DNA from: Nannobrachium achirus
Taxonomy: Eukaryota > Chordata > Actinopteri > Myctophiformes > Myctophidae
Assembly: GCA_963921795.1 (NCBI GenBank)
Contig: OY997650.1
Span: forward strand, 17,776,862-17,840,861
DNA length: 64,000 nucleotides
Direction: 5' to 3'
Under the pieces are notes generated by a model. It did not search any database and was not told the origin of the DNA. It saw nothing but the letters and a program-made list of their open reading frames with translations. A program made the translations under genes and the position numbers. Positions 46,679 through 58,230 of this stretch are shown here, piece by piece (positions within the stretch are counted from its first letter, which is position 1; each line of letters opens with the position of its first letter).

Positions 46679-47150
46679 ATCAAACTACCATCATGGAAAT
46701 ACACGAACCAAAGGCTAATCCACCTCCTTGTCAGTGTCGTGACTCGTGCTCCAATATTGATTCATGATAATGTGACAGGGAACTAGTATTCTAGTCTGTC
46801 TTTTACCTATACGATAAGACATTTAGTCATTTGAAACGCGCCTTTAATAGGTAGACACATTCGTGAAAATAATTGAACCAGTGTAGAGCATTACATCTTC
46901 TGTTTCTTGCTCTGATCAAACTACCATCATGGAAATACACGCACCAAAGGCTAATCCACCTCTTTGTCAGTGTCGTGACTCGTGCTCCAATATTGATTCA
47001 TGATAATTTGACAGGGAACTAGTATTCTAGACTGTCTTTTACCTATACGATAAGACATTTAGTCATTTGAAACGCGCCTTTAATAGGTAGACACATTCGT
47101 GAAAATAATTGAACCAGTGTAGAGCATTACATCTTCTGTTTCTTGCTCTG
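46679..47150. repeat. 236-bp tandem duplication
   Basis: ATCAAACTACCATCATGGAA begins at 46679 and again at 46915. The two 236-bp copies differ at only about four positions that I could count. Confidence 0.93.
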
Positions 47151-48173
47151 CTTCTCAACTAGGTAAACATCCTTCTTCACTTACGTTGACAGACTTTGTC
47201 AGTTTGTCAGGTCTTTGCAGGTGATGGATGCCTAATTCGTCTGAGGACCCACAAAACAAAGCTATTAATCAGAGGAATGCCAATGACATGTCTTTCACAA
47301 ACCCAAACTTTTGTTTGCTTAGTTGTTCTGTCTCACTTAAAAAGATGCATGTGAGAAATAATGTAATATACTTAAAGTAAAAGAATTAAAGGAAAAGGTA
47401 GGTCACCTATGAAGCTTTAAAGAGTCCATTTATTGTGTTATTGGAGCCACAGAGACACTGCTCCTGTTCATTGTAAGCTGTGAGGCTGTTCACTAGTGGT
47501 AATGGCATAGATAGAGGGAAAGATCAAGTGCCACATATAGTCTCAGGGAGACTATATGCTTTATGCCTCCCTGGTGAGATGGATGCGTGGGTATTATTTG
47601 GGAAGCTATCATGAGAAAATCCCTGATATGCAATCATAATTTGGGTAGGCGTCTGCCTGGAGAAGAAAAAGATTACACTGTGTACCGAATGCTAGGATTT
47701 TAGATACCGTTCCTAAAACTGGCAGCATACTGTACAGTGCTGGACTGGTAATTTTGTCACCTGGATCTCCACTCTTTGTTTTCACGATATTCCAACATGC
47801 TGTGACATAATTTGTCTTGGAGATTTTTACATTTCTGGCGACATACCGTGCATTAATTACTTCCCATCTGCTTGTGTGTGTGGTCCCTAGGAGAGTTTGT
47901 GCTTCCTATCCTCCTCAGCCAAGCTTTCTTCAAAGTGATACATGGTACGTTGCTGGCATAATGCAACGTTTCTGACCAATAATATTTGCATTGGTGTCTC
48001 TATGATGTTCAGCTTGTTATAGAAAATATTGAAAGCGCAATAACTGCCAAAGCAAATTTGTAATGACAAAGTGTTCTCTGCAATTACTCATTTTGTGCGT
48101 TTTACCTAGAGAGAGAGATGAAGCAGGGACCCTGTGTAAATGTTGTATAAAATTGTGTTGCATATTAAACCTT
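47151..48173. other. nothing recognised
   Basis: About 1 kb of sequence with no support for a gene or repeat. Confidence 0.45.
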
Positions 48174-48684
48174 TTAACTCATTTGTAGCCAATCCCGAGA
48201 ATACTCGTGAAAAATACTCGAGTATCATATGGTGCCGATCCCGAGTATACTCGTGAAAAGTACTATATTACTGTAACGGCGGTTCTCCTACCCTGTAGCT
48301 GCGCGGAAGGTCCTGGCACAATCGCCCTCGCCGATTCATCATCATCACGGATCCACGTCACGTGCACAAAATAGTAATCCCATAACATTGAGGCAGATGG
48401 GGAATCTCATCTTTAATGTCCATTATCTCCAAACAACACTTTCAAAGGAGAGGATGGCAGTAGATTCTCGCTAATAAAACACATGTTGAAAAGCAACGAT
48501 CCGCCATTACACAACGGCATGTTGACGACGAGCGATTCCGGTGAATGACGTGATGACGTCAAACCGGAAGTGTTTACGCAATCGACTTCTGGCCTTCAAA
48601 ATAAGAGACTGGCCGCTTATGGAGAAAGCGAGAGGCACGCTGGACATTTTAATCCGTTCATTTCTGGAGCACAAAATGAGTTAA
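48174..48684. mobile_element. piggyBac-like MITE, second copy of the family
   Basis: TTAA at 48174-48177 and 48681-48684. The ends CTCATTTGTAGCC and the complement of GCACAAAATGAG are inverted. Subterminal near-palindromes (AATCCCGAGAATACTCG, CGAGTATCATATGG, ATCCCGAGTATACTCGTG) match the plan of 1234-1692 but with different centres. Confidence 0.65.
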
Positions 48685-48847
48685 TACATTTCATAGATAG
48701 CTTCATAGACACGTTTGACAGCACTGTCATCAGTGTATGTTGGATTAATGTTTGACATTTAACCAATCCTCAATACTAAGTAAACTTGACCTTTGGCTCT
48801 GTACTTGGTCTGCCCTTTTCCTCCCCTCTACACCAAACCTCTTTGCC

Positions 48848-48892
48848 GAAGATAGCAGATCTACAAGCTCACAACGGCGTTGTGAGCTTGTG
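48848..48892. repeat. hairpin module copy H11 (short loop)
   Basis: AGATCTACAAGCTCACAACG then CCGTTGTGAGCTTGTG-like sequence. The left flank (CTCTACACCAAACCTCTTTG) is the complement of the right flank of H14, so both sit in the same host repeat. Confidence 0.8.
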
Positions 48893-49060
48893 TGAGGCGT
48901 TTATTTTTGGCTAAAGTTCTCCTCAAAATAGGGATGCTAGGGTTCAAGTGGTAAAAAAAGGAAAGGAAAATCCTATCACACAAAGATTTGGCTGACCCCC
49001 TGTAGTGATTTTGAGGACCCCCTAGGGGTCCCGGACCTCCTGTTGAAGACCCCTGGGATA

Positions 49061-49319
49061 TATGCACAACAGCCATATTGGAGAGTAGTTGGGTGAATTT
49101 GGGCCTCTTCTCACTTCTCAAACCCTAAGGAACCATGAGGGTCCCTGGACCACACTTTGAGACCCACTGGTGTAGCCGAGTGTGAGCCAACATGCACAAT
49201 ATCAGCACCCTGACTCTGTTTGACCAGAATGGAACAGAGCCTTCATTAGTGTTATTAGTAACACTTGTGAAAGAAGTGAGAAGAGACCCAACTTCTCTCC
49301 AATATGGCTGCTGTGCATA
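49061..49319. repeat. foldback repeat, arms of about 50 bp
   Basis: TATGCACAACAGCCATATTG (49061) is mirrored by CAATATGGCTGCTGTGCATA (to 49319). The pairing continues through GGAGAG.AGTTGGGT and TCTTCTCACTTCT. hAT-like AGGACCCCCTAGGGGTCCC and CCACACTTTGAGACCCACTG lie beside and inside it. Confidence 0.7.
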
Positions 49320-49916
49320 CAGTAAGAGCGAGATCATTTAGCGACCTACAACCGGGTCGCAACGTGGTCGGTAGTTTTCAGCGACGTAGACAACCTTAGG
49401 CATGGGTGCCAACACTGGCACAGGGGAGGGTGATCACTGGTACACTGGCAGAAGTGTGAGTGAGAGGATTTTTATTTTAAAGTCAATTAAATGATGAACT
49501 TAATTGACTGGGGAGGGAGTCGGGGAGATAGGTCTGAGTCGCTCTGAGTCTAATGATCATTATAACAATGTCCTGACAATCAAATTATGTCAGAACTTTT
49601 AAGCGGTGTCATTAAAATGTATGTTGACATGGCACACTCACTATCTACAAAATAAAAACATGGCGCTTCAGTTCAAAAATGTTGCTGACCCCTGCAGTAG
49701 CCTATTGGAGTGCAGTTTCCTCAAGGAGTAGCCTATGATGCAGCCTTTACTCTAACAGAGGCATGAAAGGCCATGTTGATTTGCCCCATGTAAGAAAAAG
49801 GGGATGTAAAGGTCTCCTTCTCCTTTTGCTGTAGCGTAGTGTAAGAAAAAAAAAAAACAGCTGCTAAGTCCTGCGGCACAGTTTGTTCTGAGATTAAACT
49901 GCTGCTTTCTCGCGCT
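49320..49916. other. nothing recognised
   Basis: No gene or named element; a 12-A run near 49846. Confidence 0.4.
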
Positions 49917-50375
<459 letters not shown>

Positions 50376-50946
50376 CACTTCATCTCTCACTTATTGGTGA
50401 TATTTAAATGATGAGCACAATCCCAGTGAGAGAGAGATGAGACAGAGACAGACAGACCAAGAGAAACAGAGTGAGAGATGGAAAAAGGGATGGAGTAACA
50501 GACAGAGCGGAGTAAACAGATGAGAGATATAACAAGGATGTAGTCTGGATGCTAAATAAGAAATAATGCTATGCTGTTTTAGAATGTCTGCACTCTTAGT
50601 CCATTGCCCTGAAGTAATCTGCTACACATGCTGCAAATACAGTATGCCACAGTATTCATATCTGATATTATGATATGATGAACAATATGGTGCTTCCAAA
50701 ATAGTTTTGAGTTCAGTATTACATTTGTGTAAATGCGTTGACGGGAACAGCATGTGCTGGGATTTCTAAGCTGTTTGCTTGTTCCTGTTTGTCAAGAGTC
50801 ACATTTTCTGCCTAAGTTGTCTGTCTTCTGTTGTTCTTATTGCCAGGGTATAGGCCTGAAAGCTTTTGTTTGAATTCAAAGAAATGAAAAGTCAAGAAAT
50901 AAGTACAGTATATATATAGCATCCATCCCAAAGAGTTCAAGAACAT

Positions 50947-50948
<2 letters not shown>
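50376..50948. other. nothing recognised
   Basis: A purine-rich GAGAGA/GACAGA stretch at 50426-50530, otherwise unremarkable. Confidence 0.4.
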
Positions 50949-50983
<35 letters not shown>

Positions 50984-51036
50984 CGTGCGTGCATGCGTGC
51001 GTGCGTGCGTGCGTGTGTGTGTGTGTGTGTGTGTGT
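50949..51036. repeat. (GT)n(GTGC)n microsatellite
   Basis: GT run, then GTGC units, then GT again. Confidence 0.95.
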
Positions 51037-51098
51037 TTCTCGATACTCCTTCAAAGGAATTTGCTGGCATTAATAATTGCATGGTGCAATTCTCAAGT

Positions 51099-51412
51099 CT
51101 CAGGTAGACACTTTGAAATTTAGAACTGTATTTAGTTACAACTACTTTAGATTTTAGGTTGGTTTCTGTTGGGGGGTTTTGGCTGGCACTACATTGTTAT
51201 CACCTCTGGCTCAGTTGATTGGCTGTGCTCACCACTTGTCACTCCCCCTACTATGCATCTCAACATGCATTTAAGGGCAGACAGTGGCCACACACAGACA
51301 CTCATGGATCAGAAAGGAACAGTGGAGCACACAGCTTGATGGAACTCAACAGGGAGAGGCTCAGGTAGACACTTCGAAACTTTAGAACTGTATTTAGTTA
51401 CAACTACTTTAG
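51099..51412 (+). repeat. 5' leader duplication of the RTE-like LINE
   Basis: CTCAGGTAGACACTTTGAAA (51099) and CTCAGGTAGACACTTCGAAA (51360) start two copies of a 52-bp block, period 261 bp. They could be promoter monomers or the remains of a longer 5' tandem array. Confidence 0.8.
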
Positions 51413-51607
51413 AATTAGAACCATTCAGTGAGTTAAAACATCAGCATGTGCACCATTCAGATCCGGCAATCTGAGCTATCAGTCGGGGCGGGTGGGGCTC
51501 TTAGCCATGGTAGGCAACCCACCTAGGAGAAGGTCACTCTGAGGTAAAAACCAGGACTGTGAGAATTTGCGACCCCACAGTCCTTAACTAGCATTGAAAA
51601 GCCAACC

Positions 51608-54600
51608 ATGAAGAACAAAGTCATCTCAAATCCTATACTTCCAGCGGCGGGAGTCCGCAGGAGCATCGCGGCGGATGGTGGTGCTGGTCCTCCTTCCGGA
51701 GGACATCATGACGACAGGGCCTCAAACCCACGGGAACGAGGGAGGGTTCTGTCTGACCACAGCATCCCATCCAATGCACTCATGCGTTGTCGGAGACCAT
51801 TTGTAATGGGGACCTTCAACGCATGCACAGTGAGAGAAGAAGCTAGACTGGTGGAATTGGCACATTGTGCTGAAGAACAGGGGGTAGAGATCCTGGGAGT
51901 CCAGGAACACAGAAGAGTCCACACTGGCGACAAGATAGTTTACCACCAAGTAGAGAAACGCACGTTCATCACTGCATCTGCGGGGCGAAACGGGGCCCAG
52001 GCTGCAACAGGGGGTGTGGGAATAATGCTGGGTTCTCTGGCGCGCAGAGCTCTCCGACGGGTACACAAGCACACTGAAAGGATCCTCATAGCTGAGTTTG
52101 CAGGTAACCCAGTAACAACAGTCATAGTGGTGTACTCGCCCACTAACACGGCACTACCTGAGAAGGTTGAGGAGTTCTATGAGGACCTCACAGAAGCAGT
52201 CCGTGGTGTCCCAGCGCACAACTTCCTGGCAATCCTTGGCGACTTCAACGCCAGGATTGGACAGGAGGATGCACCATTCCCATACCATGAGTCTACCAAC
52301 CGCAACGGCACATACCTCAAAGCCCTTCTCATGGAACACCAGCTCCTGGCAGCGAACACCATGTTCCGAAAGAGAACAGGGAAGAGATGGACTTTCAGAG
52401 ACCGAGCCTCAAGGCCTGGGGAGCTACCTAGGCTATACCAGTTGGACTACATCCTAGTGAGGCAAAAGTGGAGGAATTCCATCCTGAACGCTGAGCCATA
52501 CAGCACGTTCAGCTCTGTAGGCTCTGACCACCGTGTGGTCTCCATGAGGGTACGACTGAGCCTCAGGGTCCCCAAGCCAAGCCCCAAGATTCGGCATGAC
52601 TGGAAGGCATTCACGACCAATCCGGGCCTCCAAACCAGGTACTCGGAGGAAGTCAGGAAGCGCTTTCGGCAGCTGGATAGGGGAGAGGAGCCCAGCCGTG
52701 AATATGGGAGATTCATCACAGCGAATGAGGAGGCGACCAGACTGTGCGTGCCAGTGCTGAACAGAGTAAGAGCACCACCACGGTCCAGACACCCGAAGGT
52801 TGTAGCAGCACGAGGCAGGATGGAGGAAGCACGACTCAACTTTGAGCGTGAACCAACAGAGGAGGGTCGCGAGACACTGAACGAGGCCAAACAGTCTCTC
52901 TTCAGCACCTACGACGCCATCAAAGGGGAAGAAGTGATGGAAAGTGTGCGAAGAGTGCAGGCAGCGCAAGGTGAAAGGCAATACGGGGAGGCCTGGAAGG
53001 TAATAAATGAGATGACAGGGCGGAAGAGGGCCAAGGAGGGCCAGGTGGAGGGACACAGTCCAGAGGAGAGGGTGGCAACATGGTTCGACCACTTCCAGAG
53101 GCTCCTGGGAACATCAGTGGAAGAGGGAGAGGAGGAAAATATACCGACAGTCCTCCAGGGCCTGAACATCGACGATGGACCCTTCACAATCAGCGAGCTC
53201 GCCAGGGCAAAATCCACCCTAAGAGAGGGAAAGAGTGCTGGGCCGGATGGCATACCCCCAGAGGTCTTGAAGAACTGCGACCTAGACAACCTCATCCTAG
53301 ACTTTTGCAACAATGCTCTACAGCACAACAAGCAACCTGAAATATGGTCTCTGTCTAATATCATCCCGGTGCCTAAAGCTGGAGACCTCTCAAAGCCAGA
53401 CAACTACAGAGGCATCAGCCTGACATGTATCACTGCTAAGGTCTTCAACCGAATGATACTGAACAGGATACGGCATGCCATCGACCCTCACCTGAGAGAG
53501 AACCAAAATGGTTTTCGAGAGGAGAGAACAACCGTAGCACAGATCCTGGCATTAAGGAGATTAATAGAGGAGGTGAAAAAGAACAACCTAGCAGCTGTAC
53601 TGTGCTTCATTGACTTCAAAAAGGCTTTTGATTCTATCCACAGAAGCAAGATGGTGAAGATCCTTGAGGCCTACAATGTCCCTCCCAACATTCTCCGGGC
53701 TATCGAGACCATGTACGCAAAAACAAGGGCCAAAGTGGTGACCCCAGATGGCAGCAGTGAGGTGTTTGACATCCGAGCTGGGGTAATGCAAGGAGACACC
53801 CTAGCCCCCTACCTCTTCATCATAGTTCTAGATTATGCGCTCAGGAAAGCCATAGGGGGACGGGAACAAGAGCTTGGCTTCACGCTAACACCAAGGAGGT
53901 CAAGACGGCATCCCGCAGTAGTTCTGACAGACCTGGACTATGCGGACGACATCAGCCTGCTCTCCGACAGCATGGAACAAGCACAAGAACTCCTGAACAG
54001 GGTGGAGATAGAGTGTGCCAAAGTTGGTCTCAGGCTAAACGCTAAGAAAACTGAGGTTATCACCTATAACCTACCTGATCACTCACCTCTGACAACAACA
54101 GAAGGAGCTGTGTTGAAGGAAGTCAAGGACTTCAAGTACCTGGGCGCATGGGTCGACTCAACTGAGAAAGACCTTAAAGTAAGGAAGGCACTCGCTTGGA
54201 GGGCCCTGAACGGCATGAACAGTGTATGGAACTCTAACCTCCCCCACCAAATCAAACTTAGCTTCTTCTTTGCAACGGTGGAGTCTGTTCTCCTCTATGG
54301 CAGTGAATGCTGGACCCTGAAGCCAACCCTGCAGAAGTCTCTAGACGGGTGCTACACTAGAATGTTGCGTGCAGTACTCAACATCAACAGGAGTGCACAT
54401 GTTACAAACGAGAGCCTGTATGAGGGAATACCAAAGGTAAGCGAGAAAATTGCCACCAGAAGAATGAGACTAGCAGGACACTGCCAAAGACACCAGGAGC
54501 TTCCAGCCAGCAAATTGGTACTGTGGGAGCCAACACACGGGCACCGGCCGCGAGGACGTCCCACAAAAACATACGTGGACATACTCAAGGAAGACGTAGG

Positions 54601-54688
54601 GACACAGAACACCAATGAGCTGGCCAGATGTATGGAGAACCGAGATGACTGGAAACAACGATGGAGGGCTCGTCTGAGGACGACCTAG
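51608..54688 (+). CDS. LINE ORF: APE endonuclease and reverse transcriptase
   Basis: 1026 residues, intact. It encodes the replication protein of a non-LTR retrotransposon: an endonuclease that nicks the target DNA and a reverse transcriptase that copies the RNA in place. Residues about 67-320 are an APE-type endonuclease: MGTFNACTVREEARL, ILGVQEHRRV (catalytic Glu), VVYSPTN, LGDFNARIG (about 208), and SDHRVVS (about 306, catalytic His). Residues about 530-830 are the RT: GKSAGPDGIPPEVLKN, NYRGISLT, FIDFKKAFDS (about 666), GVMQGDTLAPYLF, and the YADD active site (about 778). The C terminus is basic, RGRPTKTYVDILKEDVG. The start was taken as the first Met after the leader; a Met nearer the endonuclease (about residue 58) is an alternative. 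No gag-like ORF1 is seen. Confidence 0.93.
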   Translation: MKNKVISNPILPAAGVRRSIAADGGAGPPSGGHHDDRASNPRERGRVLSDHSIPSNALMRCRRPFVMGTFNACTVREEARLVELAHCAEEQGVEILGVQEHRRVHTGDKIVYHQVEKRTFITASAGRNGAQAATGGVGIMLGSLARRALRRVHKHTERILIAEFAGNPVTTVIVVYSPTNTALPEKVEEFYEDLTEAVRGVPAHNFLAILGDFNARIGQEDAPFPYHESTNRNGTYLKALLMEHQLLAANTMFRKRTGKRWTFRDRASRPGELPRLYQLDYILVRQKWRNSILNAEPYSTFSSVGSDHRVVSMRVRLSLRVPKPSPKIRHDWKAFTTNPGLQTRYSEEVRKRFRQLDRGEEPSREYGRFITANEEATRLCVPVLNRVRAPPRSRHPKVVAARGRMEEARLNFEREPTEEGRETLNEAKQSLFSTYDAIKGEEVMESVRRVQAAQGERQYGEAWKVINEMTGRKRAKEGQVEGHSPEERVATWFDHFQRLLGTSVEEGEEENIPTVLQGLNIDDGPFTISELARAKSTLREGKSAGPDGIPPEVLKNCDLDNLILDFCNNALQHNKQPEIWSLSNIIPVPKAGDLSKPDNYRGISLTCITAKVFNRMILNRIRHAIDPHLRENQNGFREERTTVAQILALRRLIEEVKKNNLAAVLCFIDFKKAFDSIHRSKMVKILEAYNVPPNILRAIETMYAKTRAKVVTPDGSSEVFDIRAGVMQGDTLAPYLFIIVLDYALRKAIGGREQELGFTLTPRRSRRHPAVVLTDLDYADDISLLSDSMEQAQELLNRVEIECAKVGLRLNAKKTEVITYNLPDHSPLTTTEGAVLKEVKDFKYLGAWVDSTEKDLKVRKALAWRALNGMNSVWNSNLPHQIKLSFFFATVESVLLYGSECWTLKPTLQKSLDGCYTRMLRAVLNINRSAHVTNESLYEGIPKVSEKIATRRMRLAGHCQRHQELPASKLVLWEPTHGHRPRGRPTKTYVDILKEDVGTQNTNELARCMENRDDWKQRWRARLRTT

Positions 54689-54698
54689 ATAGATAGAT

Positions 54699-54709
54699 AT
54701 GGTGCAATT
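54699..54709. repeat. 3' target site duplication of the LINE
   Basis: ATGGTGCAATT, identical to 51081-51091. Confidence 0.88.
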
Positions 54710-55062
54710 GTGTCAGTATCCAGTATGTCAGGTTGTGTTTGTTCAGCCATAGCATAAAGCAGGATTTTCCTCCATAGGAGATGGAGAAGGAGCTATTTTT
54801 AGGTGGGCTTAAGGAGCACAATACTGTAACACCACAGCCTAGGGTCATATTAAGGTCAATATAAATTCAGACGGGCAAAAAGACAGAGAGAAGAGATGTA
54901 TTTTACTATTTTTGGTGCATTACGACTGATAAACCTATGGATTGTCTGACGCACAACCTGCACTGTATATTCCTGCACCTCAGCGGACACTTTCTAAATG
55001 GAATCTCTCACATCCAGAAAATGGACGGTGGTTCAGAATTGTGAATCGTGAAAGGGGTTATA
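54710..55062. other. nothing recognised
   Basis: Unremarkable sequence right of the LINE. Confidence 0.4.
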
Positions 55063-55610
55063 TCTATCTAACTATTAATTTAGCGAATGTCTGTCTGTCC
55101 ATCCACCGCCCGTCGTCTGACCGTCTGTCTGCATACTGACATCACTGATACTAAACAGTGTAGCCACCATGGTAACAGTCGCATGCTGAAACAATGCCCA
55201 AATTTGGAGATTAGCATGCTGACTTCCTCCATAGTAACAGCCGCTTGCTGAAACAATGCCCACATTTGGAGATGAGCATGCTGACATCACTGATACTAAA
55301 CAGTGTCACCACCATAACAGCTGCATGCTGAAACAATGCCCAAATTTGGAGATGAGCATGCTGACATCACTGATAATAAACAGTGTCGGCACCATGGCTG
55401 TCTGTCTGCATGCTGACGTCATACTCTGACATCATAGTACTGACATCACAGACTGATACCACAGGTATTGCACAACTGGACGTCAATGGTGACTGTTCTA
55501 CCAAACGGGCACCGGTCTGGGTTCTCCAACATCACTTCTGAGACACCTACAGTACATTCAATCCCTCATATACTGTGAGTGTGCAAGTGTGCATACCCCC
55601 GGGCACAGGA
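55063..55610. repeat. dispersed repeat with tandem GCATGCTGA units, second copy
   Basis: ATGTCTGTCTGTCC then repeated GCATGCTGACATCACTGATA / CACCATGGTAACAG / AACAATGCCCAAATTTGGAG units of about 75-85 bp. It ends CTGGGTTCTCCAACATCACT and TCCCTCATATACTGTG. Same family as 8395-8830, but longer by internal units. Confidence 0.7.
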
Positions 55611-56885
55611 CTAATGTATTGTTGTTTGCCCAATCTGGAAACCCATCATCCAAAAAAAAAAAAGAAAAACAGCGCCCTATCTGTGCGCAGCAATTCATCT
55701 GTTCTTGAGAGATTATTGTTTGCCCTACAAAAAAAGTCATACAAATATGATATAAATTGACACCAACATTTGCATGCAAATGAATATGTCGCTGCAAGTC
55801 ACCTTTCCTACCCGCATTATGTGCACAAATATAGACACGCCTGAATGAAGACAGGCTGGCATGCAAGCTACTGAACACATACGGCAGTGTGGTATTTTAT
55901 TCTGTCTTTGGTGCAACAAGGCTGAAAAGGCTATAAATTGACTCCAAGATGGGTGTACAGCACTGTATGTCTTCTCCACAGGTGGGCTTGTTGTAAATCT
56001 GGATTTTCTTCCCTCTCTGTGTAAGAAATATATCGGTATTTCCAGTGTTTCAAATTCAAGGGCTCTCATATCATGGTTTGCCCTTAAAGAAGTCAGCAAC
56101 CGCAGTAGTGCTACAATTTCTCTATCAGTTGGTTTTGCTAATACACTCGGAGGTTATATGACATAAGATGGGATTTATAAATCCTGTGTGTGTGTGGGGG
56201 GGGGGGGGGGGGGGGGGGGTATGCTATACAAATACAATTTTAATAACCAGCACAATACCGTGGTTAATGAAAAATGGAAGATAAGGGAATTTACCCACTG
56301 TAGCATACTGTAGCTAGAATCAATATGTCACTCGATTGGTTAATGGAGGATCACTTGTAATGAGCACCATACTCGTCTTTGTTGTTCCGTGTGTTCTATC
56401 AGACACTTCAAAAGGTCATGAATGAATGAGTTAGTACTGTATACGGTACCGTATAGGGCACTGTCAATGTCACTACTTAATGTATATACACATTTTATCT
56501 ATAACCGCTACGTATGTAATCAAGGAGACACAGGGGTCTATGTCTATCCATGTCTCTCTATAGAGGTCTGGTTGTACACTTTGTGCTATAAATCATTCTA
56601 ATTTCATGAAAATGAGTTTTCCGTGTTGCAGAGAAATCTTATTTACTGATAAGAGAAGCTACAAAGTAATACACTTAGAGGGGTGGAGGAAGATGTATTG
56701 AATGCACTGTTCTGTAATTACATCCACGGCCACAAAAGCAGCCATTACAAAGACTCCCTTTGTCTGTCATCATCAAGATGCTGGTTATTAATCATATTTT
56801 ACAGACATGCAGACAATTGGAGTGTGTCCCTGCAAGTCACCCTTTTCATTCTCAGACTATGTGCAATTGTGCATATGTTCTGTAA
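55611..56885. other. no gene recognised; poly(G) at 56196-56219
   Basis: AT-rich unique-looking DNA. The open frames here lack domains or splice context. Confidence 0.4.
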
Positions 56886-56891
56886 CCCCCC

Positions 56892-56943
<52 letters not shown>

Positions 56944-56955
56944 CACATACAAATG
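56886..56955. repeat. poly(C) and (CA)n compound microsatellite
   Basis: About 23 C followed by CA units, then ACAAATGTATGCACAC twice. Confidence 0.95.
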
Positions 56956-57518
56956 TATGCACACACACAAATGTATGCACACACGCATGCGCACACCGGA
57001 AACACAAGCAGCCTCGCACACCCATGCTTAATTAACACACGCAAACACACATACGACCACACAAAAAAATCCACACACTGCCATGCACACATACACACAG
57101 CCTCATTATGTCCATGCTCCATATACTTGAAATGTTAAAACATGAATGCCATGCTTTGAACACAGTCTTATCGTTGTGCTTATTTTAGATTACTTTGAAC
57201 ATTGAATGTTAAGACACTTAAAAAACATGCAACCATCACAGTGAGACTTCAGACTATGTACATGGAAAGGAAATGTATGCTGATTGTCCTAAGGTGATGT
57301 CTTTATTTCTTTTTACAGTACAGTAGCCAAGGCATAATTGTGAGATTACTCATTGATGCAAGTGTATATGGCTACAGGCAATGAAAATGCAGTGTGAGAT
57401 TTTGTTTATGTTTGGAAGCATGGTTATTTATGCGTTTGTGTCTGTGTGTGTATGGATGTGTAATGGTGAGTAGATGTCTCGTGTGTGCGTGCGTGCGTGT
57501 GTCTACTACTGTATATCA
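56956..57518. other. nothing recognised
   Basis: AC-rich then AT-rich DNA without a supported feature. Confidence 0.4.
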
Positions 57519-58035
57519 GTGGTTCTAAAGCTTATTGGAGCTCTGGACCACTAGCATATTATAAAACACCACCCGCTGCGTGTAGCTAATGTATATGCAC
57601 CCTGGCCACAATATCCGCTGTGGGCTGCATATTTGAAGTGGCGGAAGTGCTGCGGTTAAGGGAAGTTATGTCACGCAGTGCAGGTCTGTTTACATCCGCC
57701 AGCGAAACAAACCTAAATAGACTGTAGCTCTTAATAGGTGTAACTTTGTCAGAATCCATGTTTTTGTTTGGATATTGTTTATTACGAGCGCAACCAAAGA
57801 GTCGGGAAAAGTAGAACAGTTTTTTTTCGCCAGCGGGGAATACACCACTGTGAAAAAACTAAAACATCTGGTAAAATTCTTCCAGCAGAAGCAGCACCGT
57901 TCTATGCCGTATCAGCCTCACGTTGTAACCAGGCTTTTCTCTTCGCAGATTAGTAAGCCTGGCTACGCAAGGCTACTGTATATGCAGAGAAACATTATGC
58001 CATGGACATCTAGTGGTCTGTGGACCACTGGTTGA
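57519..58035. mobile_element. candidate hAT-like MITE
   Basis: The left end CAGTGGTTCTAAAGC with CTGGACCACTAG, and the right end GTCTGTGGACCACTGG, are loosely inverted. The interior has an 86-codon frame (57775-58035) with no recognised domain. Confidence 0.4.
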
Positions 58036-58230
58036 CAAACGGCATACTATGGTATACAGTATGCATTGGCCCATATAGTGTCTGTGACGACAGCATGCTG
58101 ACAGAGTGAATGTGACACATTTGCCCTTACGGTCCCACTTGATTTAAAAACTGCGTCCTCATCAGATGCCCTGAAGAGCATGGAGAGGGATGTCCTCATC
58201 ACAGAGACAAAAGCCGCATTTATACTTTGC

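Larger units (their letters stand above)
51092..54698 (+). mobile_element. full-length RTE-like LINE retrotransposon
   Basis: 3607 bp, flanked by the perfect direct repeat ATGGTGCAATT (51081-51091 and 54699-54709), the expected target site duplication. It comprises a 5' leader of about 516 bp with a duplicated block (51099-51150 and 51360-51412), one long ORF (51608-54688) and a (TAGA)n tail that starts at the stop codon, so there is essentially no 3' UTR. Single-ORF APE-RT layout, length and microsatellite tail fit the RTE group; clade is inferred. Confidence 0.9.

Noticed and set aside
52447-53403. Minus-strand open frames of 150-210 codons inside the LINE
   Set aside because: They are antisense shadows of the RTE-like ORF, with no recognisable domain and no start context.
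57775-58035. 86-codon open frame as a small gene
   Set aside because: It lies between hAT-like ends and shows no known domain or clear splice or promoter context.
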